The notes: generated by a model not told the origin, from the sequence alone. DNA of 14,643 bases from an uncultured Eubacteriales bacterium (GCA_934444895.1 CAKSDA010000034.1:1-14643), one strand, 5' to 3'. Positions 1-6,433 are shown, counted from the stretch's first letter. Numbers and translations: made by a program.

Positions 1-333
1 TATCGTGCCGATGATTCCTATTTCGATTATGCCGAATCCTTTTTAAACAACGGAATATCCGTAGAACAACTTGCAAGAGCGATGCAGCTTGGAAAGCTCG
101 GCGAACAGATTGTACTGAAATCCAAGTTTGCTTTTTCACGCATTCAATTTGAAGGATTTGATGTTGCTGAAAAAGAAGAGTTTTACATTTTGCGCAAAGC
201 AAGAGACGATGAAGCGAATGGACTTTACCTTGAAATGCTTGAAGAAGAAAGCGACGGCTTGTATATACAGGATATCATAAGAGGAGGGATAACAAACGAT
301 GATTCACGCATACCAAGAAATATATCTGAATAA
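1..333 (+). CDS. DUF3990 family protein, C-terminal part only (5' end outside window)
   Basis: The reading frame is open from the first base, so the gene begins upstream; 110 residues to the TGA are visible. The segment YRADDSYFDYAESFLNN, followed by QLARAMQLGKLGEQIVLKS and a run ending RKARDDEANGLYL, is the conserved C-terminal half of DUF3990 as I know it from Clostridia. I recall DUF3990 being placed in the ADP-ribosyltransferase fold clan, which would make it a candidate NAD-using toxin or modifier; the catalytic N-terminal half is not visible, so activity cannot be judged here. The last 35 nt overlap the start of the HTH gene, so the two are translated as a coupled pair. An internal ATG at 82 is not the real start, because the conserved motif extends in frame before it. 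Family call fairly sure; function inferred. Confidence 0.8.
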   Translation, partial: YRADDSYFDYAESFLNNGISVEQLARAMQLGKLGEQIVLKSKFAFSRIQFEGFDVAEKEEFYILRKARDDEANGLYLEMLEEESDGLYIQDIIRGGITNDDSRIPRNISE

Positions 334-937
334 GGCACAATCGGTATTGGGGGATGCTTTTGATTACGCAATAAATACCTGCGGAATTGCGGGCAAGGAT
401 TTTATCAAACTTTTTTTGGCGAGTACCGCCTGCGGTCGCATGGAAAACGGAGAACCGACCTATATAGCAGGAAAGAGCGGCATAGAAATTGTTTTGGAAA
501 TTGTTTCAGAAACAATGAATAAAGAAATCACCAAGGAACCCGGGGAACATTTCGGGCGTTCTAAGGAATATTGGATAGGGTGGGCAGTGGCCTACTATCA
601 ATGGTATTCTTGCAGAAAATACAGCGAAATCTTCAAAGTTCTTTCTTTTGATGATCTCAGTCAGATGTACTATACACTCCACGAGGCAGACATTACGAAA
701 TTCGTAGATATCGTAAATGAACGCATGCACGAGTATTTCCCTGAAACAAATTTGAAACGCATTCGTGTGGCATACGGCTGCACACAATCCGAGCTTGCGA
801 CGAAGGCAGATGTAAGTCTTCGTTCCATTCAAATGTACGAACAGCGAAACAAAGATATCAACAAGGCAAGCGTTGATACGGTATATCGGCTTGCCAAAAC
901 ACTTGGTTGTACAACGGAAGACTTAATGGAAAAATAA
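299..937 (+). CDS. Two-domain protein: N-terminal helical domain typical of DUF3990 partners plus C-terminal HTH-Xre
   Basis: The product has 212 residues. Residues about 151-210 form an Xre/Cro-type helix-turn-helix (LKRIRVAYGCTQSELATKAD, then SLRSIQMYEQ). Residues 1-148 are a predicted helical domain with a conserved core (IAGKSGIE, then YWIGWAVAYYQW), which I recognise from the HTH proteins that follow DUF3990 genes in Lachnospiraceae and Oscillospiraceae. Start at 299 is supported by AGGAGGG at 282-288, ten bases upstream, inside the 3' end of the DUF3990 gene. The overlap and order fit a toxin followed by a DNA-binding antitoxin or autoregulator, but this role is inferred. DNA binding is likely, since the HTH looks intact; the ligand or partner of the N-terminal domain is unknown. 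Confidence 0.85.
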   Translation: MIHAYQEIYLNKAQSVLGDAFDYAINTCGIAGKDFIKLFLASTACGRMENGEPTYIAGKSGIEIVLEIVSETMNKEITKEPGEHFGRSKEYWIGWAVAYYQWYSCRKYSEIFKVLSFDDLSQMYYTLHEADITKFVDIVNERMHEYFPETNLKRIRVAYGCTQSELATKADVSLRSIQMYEQRNKDINKASVDTVYRLAKTLGCTTEDLMEK

Positions 938-1013
938 AAGATTTAGAATTGTGTTTTGTTATCCCCTTTCTTAATGTACATTTGTGGGATAATGGGTATA
1001 ACAAACAATGACA

Positions 1014-1216
1014 GTGATATGCCTTACTTTGTTCGGCGTGATATTTTTGCCTGCGGCAAAAGTGATATTGCACCGTTGGCGCAGTGATATTATATTCGCC
1101 CTATAAACTGCCGTAAGGCAATAACACTCGGCGAAGCCGAATATCACTGCGAAGCAATAGAACTCGCCGACAGGCGAATAGAACTGAAAAAGCACTTGCA
1201 AATACAAGTGCTTTTT
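1014..1216. repeat. Ladder-like structured repeat: GTGATAT x4, hairpins, ATATCAC-like x4, terminal hairpin
   Basis: GTGATAT occurs at 1014-1020, 1038-1044, 1062-1068 and 1084-1090. Then come ATAACAC (1121-1127), ATATCAC (1141-1147), ATAGAAC (1157-1163) and ATAGAAC (1178-1184), which are perfect or degenerate reverse complements. Between the heptamers lie small palindromes: TTTTGCC-TGC-GGCAAAA (1045-1061), TGCACC-GTT-GGCGCA (1069-1083), TGCC-GTAA-GGCA (1109-1120), TCGGC-GAA-GCCGA (1128-1140), TGC-GAA-GCA (1148-1156) and TCGCC-GACA-GGCGA (1164-1177). The left and right heptamers can pair in nested order, giving a stem with side hairpins. I believe related arrays recur in other Clostridia, but the function is unknown to me. 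Confidence 0.75.
1187..1216. terminator. Strong bidirectional terminator-like hairpin at the end of the ladder
   Basis: A perfect 12-bp stem, AAAAAGCACTTG (1187-1198) with CAAGTGCTTTTT (1205-1216) around a 6-nt loop, has A-run and T-run flanks. On the + strand it would end transcripts from the DUF3990/HTH pair, although it is 250 bp past the stop codon and is physically joined to the ladder. Confidence 0.6.
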
Positions 1217-1298
1217 CTGGCTGCTGCGAACTGTAATGATACCAACCTGTTTTGGGTATATCGCATTTCGTCTGTTTTCATATTTTTCGTGATATGCC

Positions 1299-1373
1299 TC
1301 ACTTCTTCACTATTCATTATTACTTCTTATTTCCCAAAGCCCTAAAGGCTTTTTAGGGAATAGTGAAGAGTGA
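1299..1373. repeat. Inverted repeat with inner hairpin (MITE- or terminator-like)
   Basis: TCACTTCTTCACTATTC (1299-1315) is the reverse complement of GAATAGTGAAGAGTGA (1358-1373) apart from one extra T. Inside is CCCTAAA (1340-1346) paired with TTTAGGG (1352-1358). No transposase or target-site duplication is visible. Confidence 0.55.
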
Positions 1374-1386
1374 AAAGGTAATAAGT

Positions 1387-1418
1387 AAAGCCCCAAAGGC
1401 TTGCACCTTTAGGGCTTT
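1387..1418 (-). terminator. Terminator of the tRNA-Thr/tRNA-Tyr transcript
   Basis: AAAGCCCCAAAGG (1387-1399) pairs with CCTTTAGGGCTTT (1406-1418) with one mismatch. Read on the minus strand it starts at the last base of the tRNA-Tyr CCA end and is followed by TTACTTATTACC, a T-rich but interrupted tail. Confidence 0.65.
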
Positions 1419-1502
1419 GGTGGGAGCGGGTGGATTCGAACCACCGAAGTCGAAGACAACAGATTTACAGTCTGCCCCCTTTGGCCACTCGGGAACACTC
1501 CC
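1418..1502 (-). tRNA. tRNA-Tyr (anticodon GTA)
   Basis: The minus strand folds as a class II tRNA: acceptor stem GGGAGTG with CGCTCCC, anticodon stem-loop CAGACTGTAAATCTG, a long variable arm (GTCTTCGAC), T-arm GGTGG-TTCGAAT-CCACC, discriminator A and an encoded CCA (1418-1420 on the complement). The GTA anticodon reads TAC/TAT. The 3' end directly abuts the terminator stem. It lies 25 bp downstream of tRNA-Thr and shares its promoter. Confidence 0.97.
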
Positions 1503-1527
1503 ATATTTTAAAATGTATGCGCTAAAA

Positions 1528-1603
1528 TGGAGCTGGTGGACGGACTTGAACCCCCGACCTGCTGATTACAAATCAGCTGCTCTACCAACTGAGCTACACC
1601 AGC
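1528..1603 (-). tRNA. tRNA-Thr (anticodon TGT)
   Basis: Minus strand: acceptor GCTGGTG with CACCAGC, D-arm GCTCAGTTGGTAGAGC, anticodon stem-loop GCTGATTTGTAATCAGC (TGT, reads ACA-family codons), discriminator T and encoded CCA. The T-stem reads GGGGG against CCGTC, giving one G-G mismatch and one G-T pair, which is weaker than usual. It is first gene of the two-tRNA transcript. Confidence 0.93.
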
Positions 1604-1620
1604 AAATGTAGCGCTCAAAT

Positions 1621-1649
1621 AATATACCACAAAAAAGCCTTTAAGTCAA
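1621..1649 (-). promoter_or_regulatory. Promoter of the tRNA-Thr/tRNA-Tyr operon
   Basis: Minus strand: -35 TTGACT (complement of 1644-1649), 17-bp spacer, -10 TATATT (complement of 1621-1626). The predicted start lies about 10 bp before the tRNA-Thr 5' end. Confidence 0.85.
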
Positions 1650-1675
1650 GGGGTTTGTCTTATTTTTTTCAAAAG

Positions 1676-1703
1676 TTGACTTTTGCCGATTTTACTGTAT
1701 ACT
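1676..1703 (+). promoter_or_regulatory. Promoter of the FHA-FtsW/PBP operon
   Basis: -35 TTGACT at 1676-1681, 16-bp spacer, -10 TATACT at 1698-1703. The start would fall near 1710, leaving a leader of about 50 nt before the ATG at 1760. It is back to back with the tRNA promoter. Confidence 0.75.
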
Positions 1704-1759
1704 AAAGTATATAATTTGTTGATTTTATTAATGCGAACAAACAAAAGGGCGGTGAGTAA

Positions 1760-3400
1760 ATGGAAAATATTTATCCCTATTTTTTTGCGGTTGCAAGGTG
1801 GATCTGCGCGTTTCTTTCGCTGTCTTTCATCATATCCTGGTACCGCCTTTATAAAACCGCGCCTCAAATTTCCCCTGCCCTTGCAAGCCTTTCCACATCG
1901 GACGGAATTAACATTAACATATATGCAAGAGAAAATATTTTGGGAAGAGGCAAAAAAGCGGATATTATGATCCCGGTGTCAGGCGTTTTAAACCGCCACG
2001 CAATTATTTTCTTTCAAAAAGGATCCTGGTTTCTTGCACCCTGCGATGGCAAAATTTCAATTAATCTTCAGAATGTAAGTCAGCCGGCACCGCTTGAATA
2101 TGGAGACAAAATAGGAATTTCCGACCAGACCCTTGTGTTCAAACGGTATGTCTGTGAGGATATTTCCTCTGTGCGCCGCAAGAGGGGCGGAGCCTGTCTT
2201 TTCGTACTTTCCGCTTTTCAGCTGCTTGTAGGCGCCGAAATATTGCTTAAATATTCAAACGGTCTTAATTCATCCGTGATTCTCGCCTTTATAGGTCTTA
2301 TTCTGTGCCAGTGGATATACTTTTTAATAGGCCGCCTGTTCGAAAATTTTACTATGATATGTGAACTTCCGGTTTTATATCTTTCCACAATAGGCCTTGC
2401 AATTTGCTCTTGCCATGCGCCGGGGCTTGTTACAAGGCAGGCGCTTTATTATATTATAGGCTTCGCTCTTTTTACGGCAATGTCTGTAATACTGCGCTTT
2501 TCCGACGCAGTATTTAAACTGCAAAGAGTGATTATGCTTTGCTCTTTGGCTTTGCTTTACATAACGGCAATTTTCGGAGTAAAAATAAACAGTTCTAAAA
2601 ACTGGTTAAAGCTGGGGCCCATATCTTTTCAGCCTTCGGAGTTTGTAAAGGTGGCCTTTGTTGTGGCAGGGGCGGCAACCCTTTATACAATTGTAAAAAA
2701 ACCTGCAAGGCAGCTGGAGTTTTTCATATATTCCGTTTTGTGCATGGGTGCCCTTGCAATAATGCTTGATTTTGGCGCTGTGGCAATCTTTTTTATCGGA
2801 ATGATTACAATTCTAACAATACGCCTTGTAAATCCGTTCATAATAGGCGGCATTTGCGGCGCTTCGGTTTTGGGAGCCGCAGGAGTTATTCTTATATACC
2901 CCTATATTGCAAAACGATTCAGCGTTTGGCTTCACGCCTTTGAATATGCTGATTCTACCGGTTATCAGCAAACACGCACAATGATAGCTTCGGCCAGCGG
3001 CGGACTTTTGGGAGTCGGAGGCGGACAGGGAAAACTTTCAAAGGTTTCTGCCGCCGAAACAGATCTCGTTTTCGGAATAATCGGAGAAGAATGGGGCGGC
3101 ATTTGCGCCCTTACAGCTGCGCTTTGCATTGTGGCGCTTGCCATGTATGCATATAAGCTTGCAAAACGCTCGGATTCAATGTATCATCGAATAACCGTTT
3201 CAGCAGCCGCCGCAATGATACTTTTCCAGTCGGCACTTAACATTTTTGGCTCGCTTGATTTACTGCCGCTTACCGGAGTGACCCTTATATTTGTAAGCAG
3301 AGGCGGATCTAGCCTTATAGCCACATGGATGATGATGTCCTTTTTTAAGGCGGCAGAGCTGCAGAAAAAACCTGTTAATAATTGGGGGTATGAGGAATGA
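1760..3400 (+). CDS. FtsW/RodA/SpoVE-family peptidoglycan glycosyltransferase with N-terminal FHA-like domain
   Basis: The product has 546 residues. One membrane segment (about 8-27) precedes an FHA-like domain at about 50-128 (LGRGKKADIM, then VLNRHAIIF). The SEDS polytopic core runs from about 145 to 530: WLKLGPISFQPSEFVK (282-297), MLDFGAVAIF with D337 at the place of the catalytic Asp of RodA, ASGGLLGVGGGQG (412-424), FGIIGEEWG (438-446), and LLPLTGVTLIFVSRGGSS (501-518). SEDS proteins polymerise lipid II into glycan strands in the cytoplasmic membrane, working with a class B PBP, and that partner is the next gene, overlapping by four bases. FHA domains bind phosphothreonine; here G62, R63 and H80 are kept but the usual Ser of the SxxH motif is Leu77, so binding may be altered. 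Whether it acts in division, elongation or sporulation cannot be read from sequence. Confidence 0.93.
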   Translation: MENIYPYFFAVARWICAFLSLSFIISWYRLYKTAPQISPALASLSTSDGININIYARENILGRGKKADIMIPVSGVLNRHAIIFFQKGSWFLAPCDGKISINLQNVSQPAPLEYGDKIGISDQTLVFKRYVCEDISSVRRKRGGACLFVLSAFQLLVGAEILLKYSNGLNSSVILAFIGLILCQWIYFLIGRLFENFTMICELPVLYLSTIGLAICSCHAPGLVTRQALYYIIGFALFTAMSVILRFSDAVFKLQRVIMLCSLALLYITAIFGVKINSSKNWLKLGPISFQPSEFVKVAFVVAGAATLYTIVKKPARQLEFFIYSVLCMGALAIMLDFGAVAIFFIGMITILTIRLVNPFIIGGICGASVLGAAGVILIYPYIAKRFSVWLHAFEYADSTGYQQTRTMIASASGGLLGVGGGQGKLSKVSAAETDLVFGIIGEEWGGICALTAALCIVALAMYAYKLAKRSDSMYHRITVSAAAAMILFQSALNIFGSLDLLPLTGVTLIFVSRGGSSLIATWMMMSFFKAAELQKKPVNNWGYEE

Positions 3401-4749
3401 AACAATCTCTTAAACGAACCGTTTTAATTCCGATTCTTACCTTTGCGTTTATTGCTGCGCTGGGACTTTATTACTTTAATTTTGCCGTATACGGAGACAA
3501 ATGGGCTACATATCCGGCAAACCGCCATATATATACAAACGGCGTGCTTACAAAGGCCGGAGTGATTACCGACGCAAACAATACTGTTTTGGCATCAACA
3601 CAAGACGATAAGAGGGTATATAATAAGGACAAAAATATAAGGATGGCCACCGTTCACGCCGTAGGAGACAAAAAGGGCTATATCGCAACCGGCATACAGG
3701 CGGCATATCTGGATTACCTTTGCGGATATGATATTGTAAACGGAATATATAACATAAGCGGTGAGGGTAACAATATTGAGCTTACACTGGACTCTCAAAT
3801 ATGCGTAACTGCCCTTAAAGCACTGGGAAACAATTCCGGAACGGTTGGCATTTATAATTATGAAACCGGAGAAATAATATGCATGGTAAGCACCCCTACA
3901 TTTGATCCGGAAAGCGAAAAAGAACCGAGCGGAAAGGGCGTATATATGAACCGTTTTTTGTCCGGAGTTTATGCCCCCGGATCCATATTCAAGCTTGTAA
4001 CGGCTTTGTCGGCTCTTGAAAATGTAAATGATGTTGAAAATATGCGCTTCAGTTGCAGCGGCGGAGTTACAATAGGGGGCGAATGGCTCAGCTGCCTCGG
4101 CAGGCATGGTGAGCTCGGAATAAAAAATGCTCTGATGCATTCCTGCAATGCCTTTTTTGCTCAAACAGCTTTAAAAGTCGGCCGAACAAATCTAACAAAG
4201 ACCGCACAAAAGGTCGGTTTTAACAAAACTCTTAAGTTGGATGGAATCCCGTGCGCAAAAAGCAGATATGATGTCGGAAAATCAAATGATATTGACTTCG
4301 GCTGGTCCGGGATAGGACAGTATACCGATCTTGTAAACCCATATCAGTATTTGACATTTATGGGCGGAATTGCAAACGGCGGGAAAAGCGTTACTCCCCA
4401 TATAGTAAGAAAAATAACTGCGCCGTCCGGATTTGTGCTTAAAAAGGCGCATACATCCAAAACAACCCTTATGAGCGGCCAAACTGCCGAAATACTATCC
4501 CAAATGATGAGAAACAATGTTATAAAAAACTACGGAGACAGCCGCTTTTCCGGCCTTGAGGTGTGCGGAAAAACCGGAACCGCAGAGGTTGGCGATAATG
4601 CCACTCCCCATTCCTGGTTTACGGGATTTTGCAAAAACCCGGATACGCCGTATGCTTTCACAATAATTGTGGAAAATGCCGGTGCCGGAAACGGAGCGGC
4701 AACAAGAATTGCATCTACTGTACTAAAAAGAATTCAAAAAAACAGCTAA
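3397..4749 (+). CDS. Class B penicillin-binding protein (PbpA-like transpeptidase)
   Basis: The product has 450 residues. A single N-terminal membrane anchor (about 9-30) is followed by a short linker domain and a transpeptidase domain from about 146. All three active-site motifs are present: SIFK (S196-K199, nucleophile Ser196), SCN (249-251) and KTGT (392-395). It cross-links peptidoglycan stem peptides outside the membrane. The N-terminal region is short compared with PBP2 of rods; size and layout are closer to actinobacterial PbpA, which is likewise paired with a SEDS gene. The ATG at 3397 overlaps the stop of the FtsW-like gene (ATGA), with GAGG just upstream, indicating translational coupling and a dedicated SEDS-PBP pair. 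No pseudogene features. Confidence 0.93.
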   Translation: MKQSLKRTVLIPILTFAFIAALGLYYFNFAVYGDKWATYPANRHIYTNGVLTKAGVITDANNTVLASTQDDKRVYNKDKNIRMATVHAVGDKKGYIATGIQAAYLDYLCGYDIVNGIYNISGEGNNIELTLDSQICVTALKALGNNSGTVGIYNYETGEIICMVSTPTFDPESEKEPSGKGVYMNRFLSGVYAPGSIFKLVTALSALENVNDVENMRFSCSGGVTIGGEWLSCLGRHGELGIKNALMHSCNAFFAQTALKVGRTNLTKTAQKVGFNKTLKLDGIPCAKSRYDVGKSNDIDFGWSGIGQYTDLVNPYQYLTFMGGIANGGKSVTPHIVRKITAPSGFVLKKAHTSKTTLMSGQTAEILSQMMRNNVIKNYGDSRFSGLEVCGKTGTAEVGDNATPHSWFTGFCKNPDTPYAFTIIVENAGAGNGAATRIASTVLKRIQKNS

Positions 4750-4773
4750 AAGCAAAATTAAAACCTCAGAAAT

Positions 4774-4808
4774 AGAAAATCCCGTCTTCTAACGGCGGGA
4801 TTTTCTTT
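4774..4808 (+). terminator. Terminator of the FtsW-PBP operon
   Basis: AGAAAATCCCG (4774-4784) pairs with CGGGATTTTCT (4796-4806), followed by TTCTCTC; it is 25 bp after the PBP stop codon. Confidence 0.85.
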
Positions 4809-4841
4809 CTCTCTCAAATAGCAATTGACAAACAAAGATAA

Positions 4842-4874
4842 GCCCAAAACTGCCTAAAGATTGTTGTTTTGGGC
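4842..4874 (-). terminator. Probable terminator of the small minus-strand gene
   Basis: GCCCAAAAC (4842-4850) pairs perfectly with GTTTTGGGC (4866-4874). On the minus strand the stem is followed by TTATCTTTG, 25 bp beyond the stop codon of the 4899-5318 gene. The T-tract is imperfect. Confidence 0.55.
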
Positions 4875-4898
4875 GGGTCCTACGATCAAGAGCTAAAA

Positions 4899-5318
4899 TT
4901 AATGTTCATAATAATTCAATGCGCGCTCGTATAATTTTCGGCATTGCTCTTCATCACCGTAACATAAACAATCATCAGCATAGCTCAATATATGAAAGGG
5001 CTCTTTCAGTTTTATTTTATCAGGAAATAATGTCCATAAGTTATACATTGCTTTACCAAAGTCAGCAATGTCACTTACTTCATATATAGGCTTAATTTTA
5101 TTCATTAGTTTTTTACCTAATTCATCGGTGTCAAAAGATAATGTGTTCATTAAGTGATATAAATGCAACATAGCATCTTTAAAAGGCCTTTCTTCCAAAT
5201 CGATAAAATTTTTATCTTCAGGATTACTAAGAAAAAGGTTATCAAGGATTTCTTGATATTCATTAACTTTTTTATACCCAGCACCATATAACAATGAGTA
5301 TACAAACAATTCTTCCAT
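4899..5318 (-). CDS. Unrecognised 139-residue protein
   Basis: I do not recognise this family. It is predicted soluble, mostly helical and acidic, without signal peptide, membrane segment or metal motif. Residues 60-85 (LSFDTDELGKKLMNKIKPIY) and the Cys/Asp-rich stretch ADDCLCYGDEEQC (115-127) stand out. The last 20 residues (KLYERALNYYEH) resemble a helical repeat end. It is a real gene: a strong AGGGGGAA ribosome binding site lies 6-8 bases before the ATG and a hairpin follows the stop. Its base composition is more AT-rich than the neighbouring PBP operon, which could mean recent acquisition. Small soluble orphans of this kind are sometimes immunity proteins, but nothing here shows that. 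Confidence 0.75.
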   Translation of the reverse strand: MEELFVYSLLYGAGYKKVNEYQEILDNLFLSNPEDKNFIDLEERPFKDAMLHLYHLMNTLSFDTDELGKKLMNKIKPIYEVSDIADFGKAMYNLWTLFPDKIKLKEPFHILSYADDCLCYGDEEQCRKLYERALNYYEH

Positions 5319-5432
5319 ATCTTTCCCCCTAATTCAAAAAACAAATGTTAAACAGTTCAACAAATTTGGATTTTTGCCGCTTATTTTAAAACGGGCAACT
5401 GCTGCCGGAATATGACTCGTTTTGCTTATTAT

Positions 5433-5468
5433 GAGATTTCCTCTGCATGCACATAATCTCGTATTATA
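5433..5468 (-). promoter_or_regulatory. Possible -10 and operator-like inverted repeat upstream of the 139-residue gene
   Basis: On the minus strand TATAAT (complement of 5463-5468) is followed at the expected start point by an inverted repeat, GAGATT (5433-5438) with AATCTC (5455-5460). No good -35 is present, so the call is weak. The rest of the 5345-5510 gap holds nothing I can name. Confidence 0.3.
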
Positions 5469-5510
5469 CAGGTATGAAATTGTAAGTGTGCCGCTTTGTG
5501 TTTTTATCAT

Positions 5511-6350
5511 TTAAAGTTGACTTTTTTGCGATTTTTTCCTATATTCATTCGGTGAAACCCCGGTGCTTTTTTTGAACATTTTATATACATATGTAGCGTT
5601 GCTTATGCCCAGAAGCTCCGACATTTCTTCAATGGTAATATCGCTGTGCTCAAGCATATATTGCATAGCTTTGATTTTTAGGTTCGTTCTGTATTGAACG
5701 GGACTTTTTCCCAAATATTTTTTGAAATTTCTCCTAAATCCGGTATTGCTTATATTACATATGGAGGCGATTTCCTCTATTGATATATCACTGAACGGAT
5801 CTTGCTCAATAAGTTTAATTCCCTTTGCTATTGCAGAGTAATCTTTATTCAGCATCTTGGAGTTGCTTTTTCCTAATATTGAAAGCACTTCATAAACACC
5901 TGACAAAATATTTACAGGAGACTTAATCGGTTCTTCATATCTTCGAACCACATCTTTTATAGCATGGGGCAGCATTGCCGGAAAAGGTGTGTCTATTAGG
6001 AAAGGGCGCTTTGCAAGCGAATAATGCCTGTTGCCGATTTTTATATGAAATTCGATCAGATATGCGTCCTGGTCGGAAAGATTGCATTCGCTGTTAAAAA
6101 TGGTGTAATTGCTTCCCTCCGGCAAGCAAACGATGCTGTTTTGCGATGCGAAAAATGAAGAGCCGTTTTCGCTCAGATCGGTATAAACACCGCTGCAGCC
6201 GTTTAATAAAATAATGCCGTTTATTTCTCTTGGACATCCGTTGGTATAGGTGACGCCCTTTGTCCATTTTTGTCGCTCTGCACAGATATCGGTTATAGTA
6301 ACATTTTCTAAGTATAAATCCTCAAATGTTATGTAATTTAACTCTTTCAT
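5511..6350 (-). CDS. AraC-family transcriptional regulator
   Basis: The product has 279 residues. The C-terminal 100 residues hold the paired helix-turn-helix units of the AraC family: about 190-211 (ISIEEIASICNISNTGFRRN) and 239-262 (TIEEMSELLGISNATYVYKM), ending with the family signature FKKSTGVSPNEYRK (259-272). The N-terminal 150 residues are the likely ligand-sensing cupin-like domain (IILLNGCSGVYTD at 46-58). It is divergent from the NagB-like/NagA genes with a 289-bp shared control region carrying a direct repeat typical of AraC sites, so it is most simply the local activator, sensing an amino sugar or its phosphate. Start at 6350 is supported by GGGAG upstream. The exact inducer is unknown. 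Confidence 0.92.
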   Translation of the reverse strand: MKELNYITFEDLYLENVTITDICAERQKWTKGVTYTNGCPREINGIILLNGCSGVYTDLSENGSSFFASQNSIVCLPEGSNYTIFNSECNLSDQDAYLIEFHIKIGNRHYSLAKRPFLIDTPFPAMLPHAIKDVVRRYEEPIKSPVNILSGVYEVLSILGKSNSKMLNKDYSAIAKGIKLIEQDPFSDISIEEIASICNISNTGFRRNFKKYLGKSPVQYRTNLKIKAMQYMLEHSDITIEEMSELLGISNATYVYKMFKKSTGVSPNEYRKKSQKSQL

Positions 6351-6433
6351 AATAGATCTCCCTGACAGTAAAAATAATAAGGGATTGGCAGTTAAACATA
6401 AATCCTTTCCAAAGTACCAATTAATAATAACAT

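Larger units (their letters stand above)
938..1417. other. 480-bp gene-free stretch rich in inverted repeats
   Basis: I see no convincing coding sequence here; short open frames on both strands lack ribosome binding sites and run across hairpins. It holds the GTGATAT/ATATCAC ladder (1014-1216) and an inverted-repeat block with a duplicated terminator-like unit (1299-1418). Between them, 1217-1298 contains a weak hairpin, ATACCAA (from about 1239) against TTGGGTAT, and nothing else I can name. Confidence 0.7.

Noticed and set aside
506..832. Open frame on the minus strand inside the HTH gene
   Set aside because: It is a shadow of the HTH-Xre gene; no ribosome binding site and a Cys/Phe-rich, unlikely protein.
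1014..1184. CRISPR array
   Set aside because: The heptamers are far too short, change orientation halfway, and the intervals are palindromes rather than unique spacers; no cas gene is near.
858..1207. Two minus-strand open frames over the ladder region
   Set aside because: They run through the palindromes, lack ribosome binding sites and resemble no protein.
1363..1611. Open frame across both tRNA genes
   Set aside because: It is the complement of tRNA-Tyr and tRNA-Thr; the apparent peptide (such as GGFEPPKS) is the well-known translation of tRNA sequence.
3595..4164. 189-codon minus-strand frame inside the PBP gene
   Set aside because: Long because of codon bias in the opposite strand; the PBP has all active-site motifs and the antisense product is compositionally odd.
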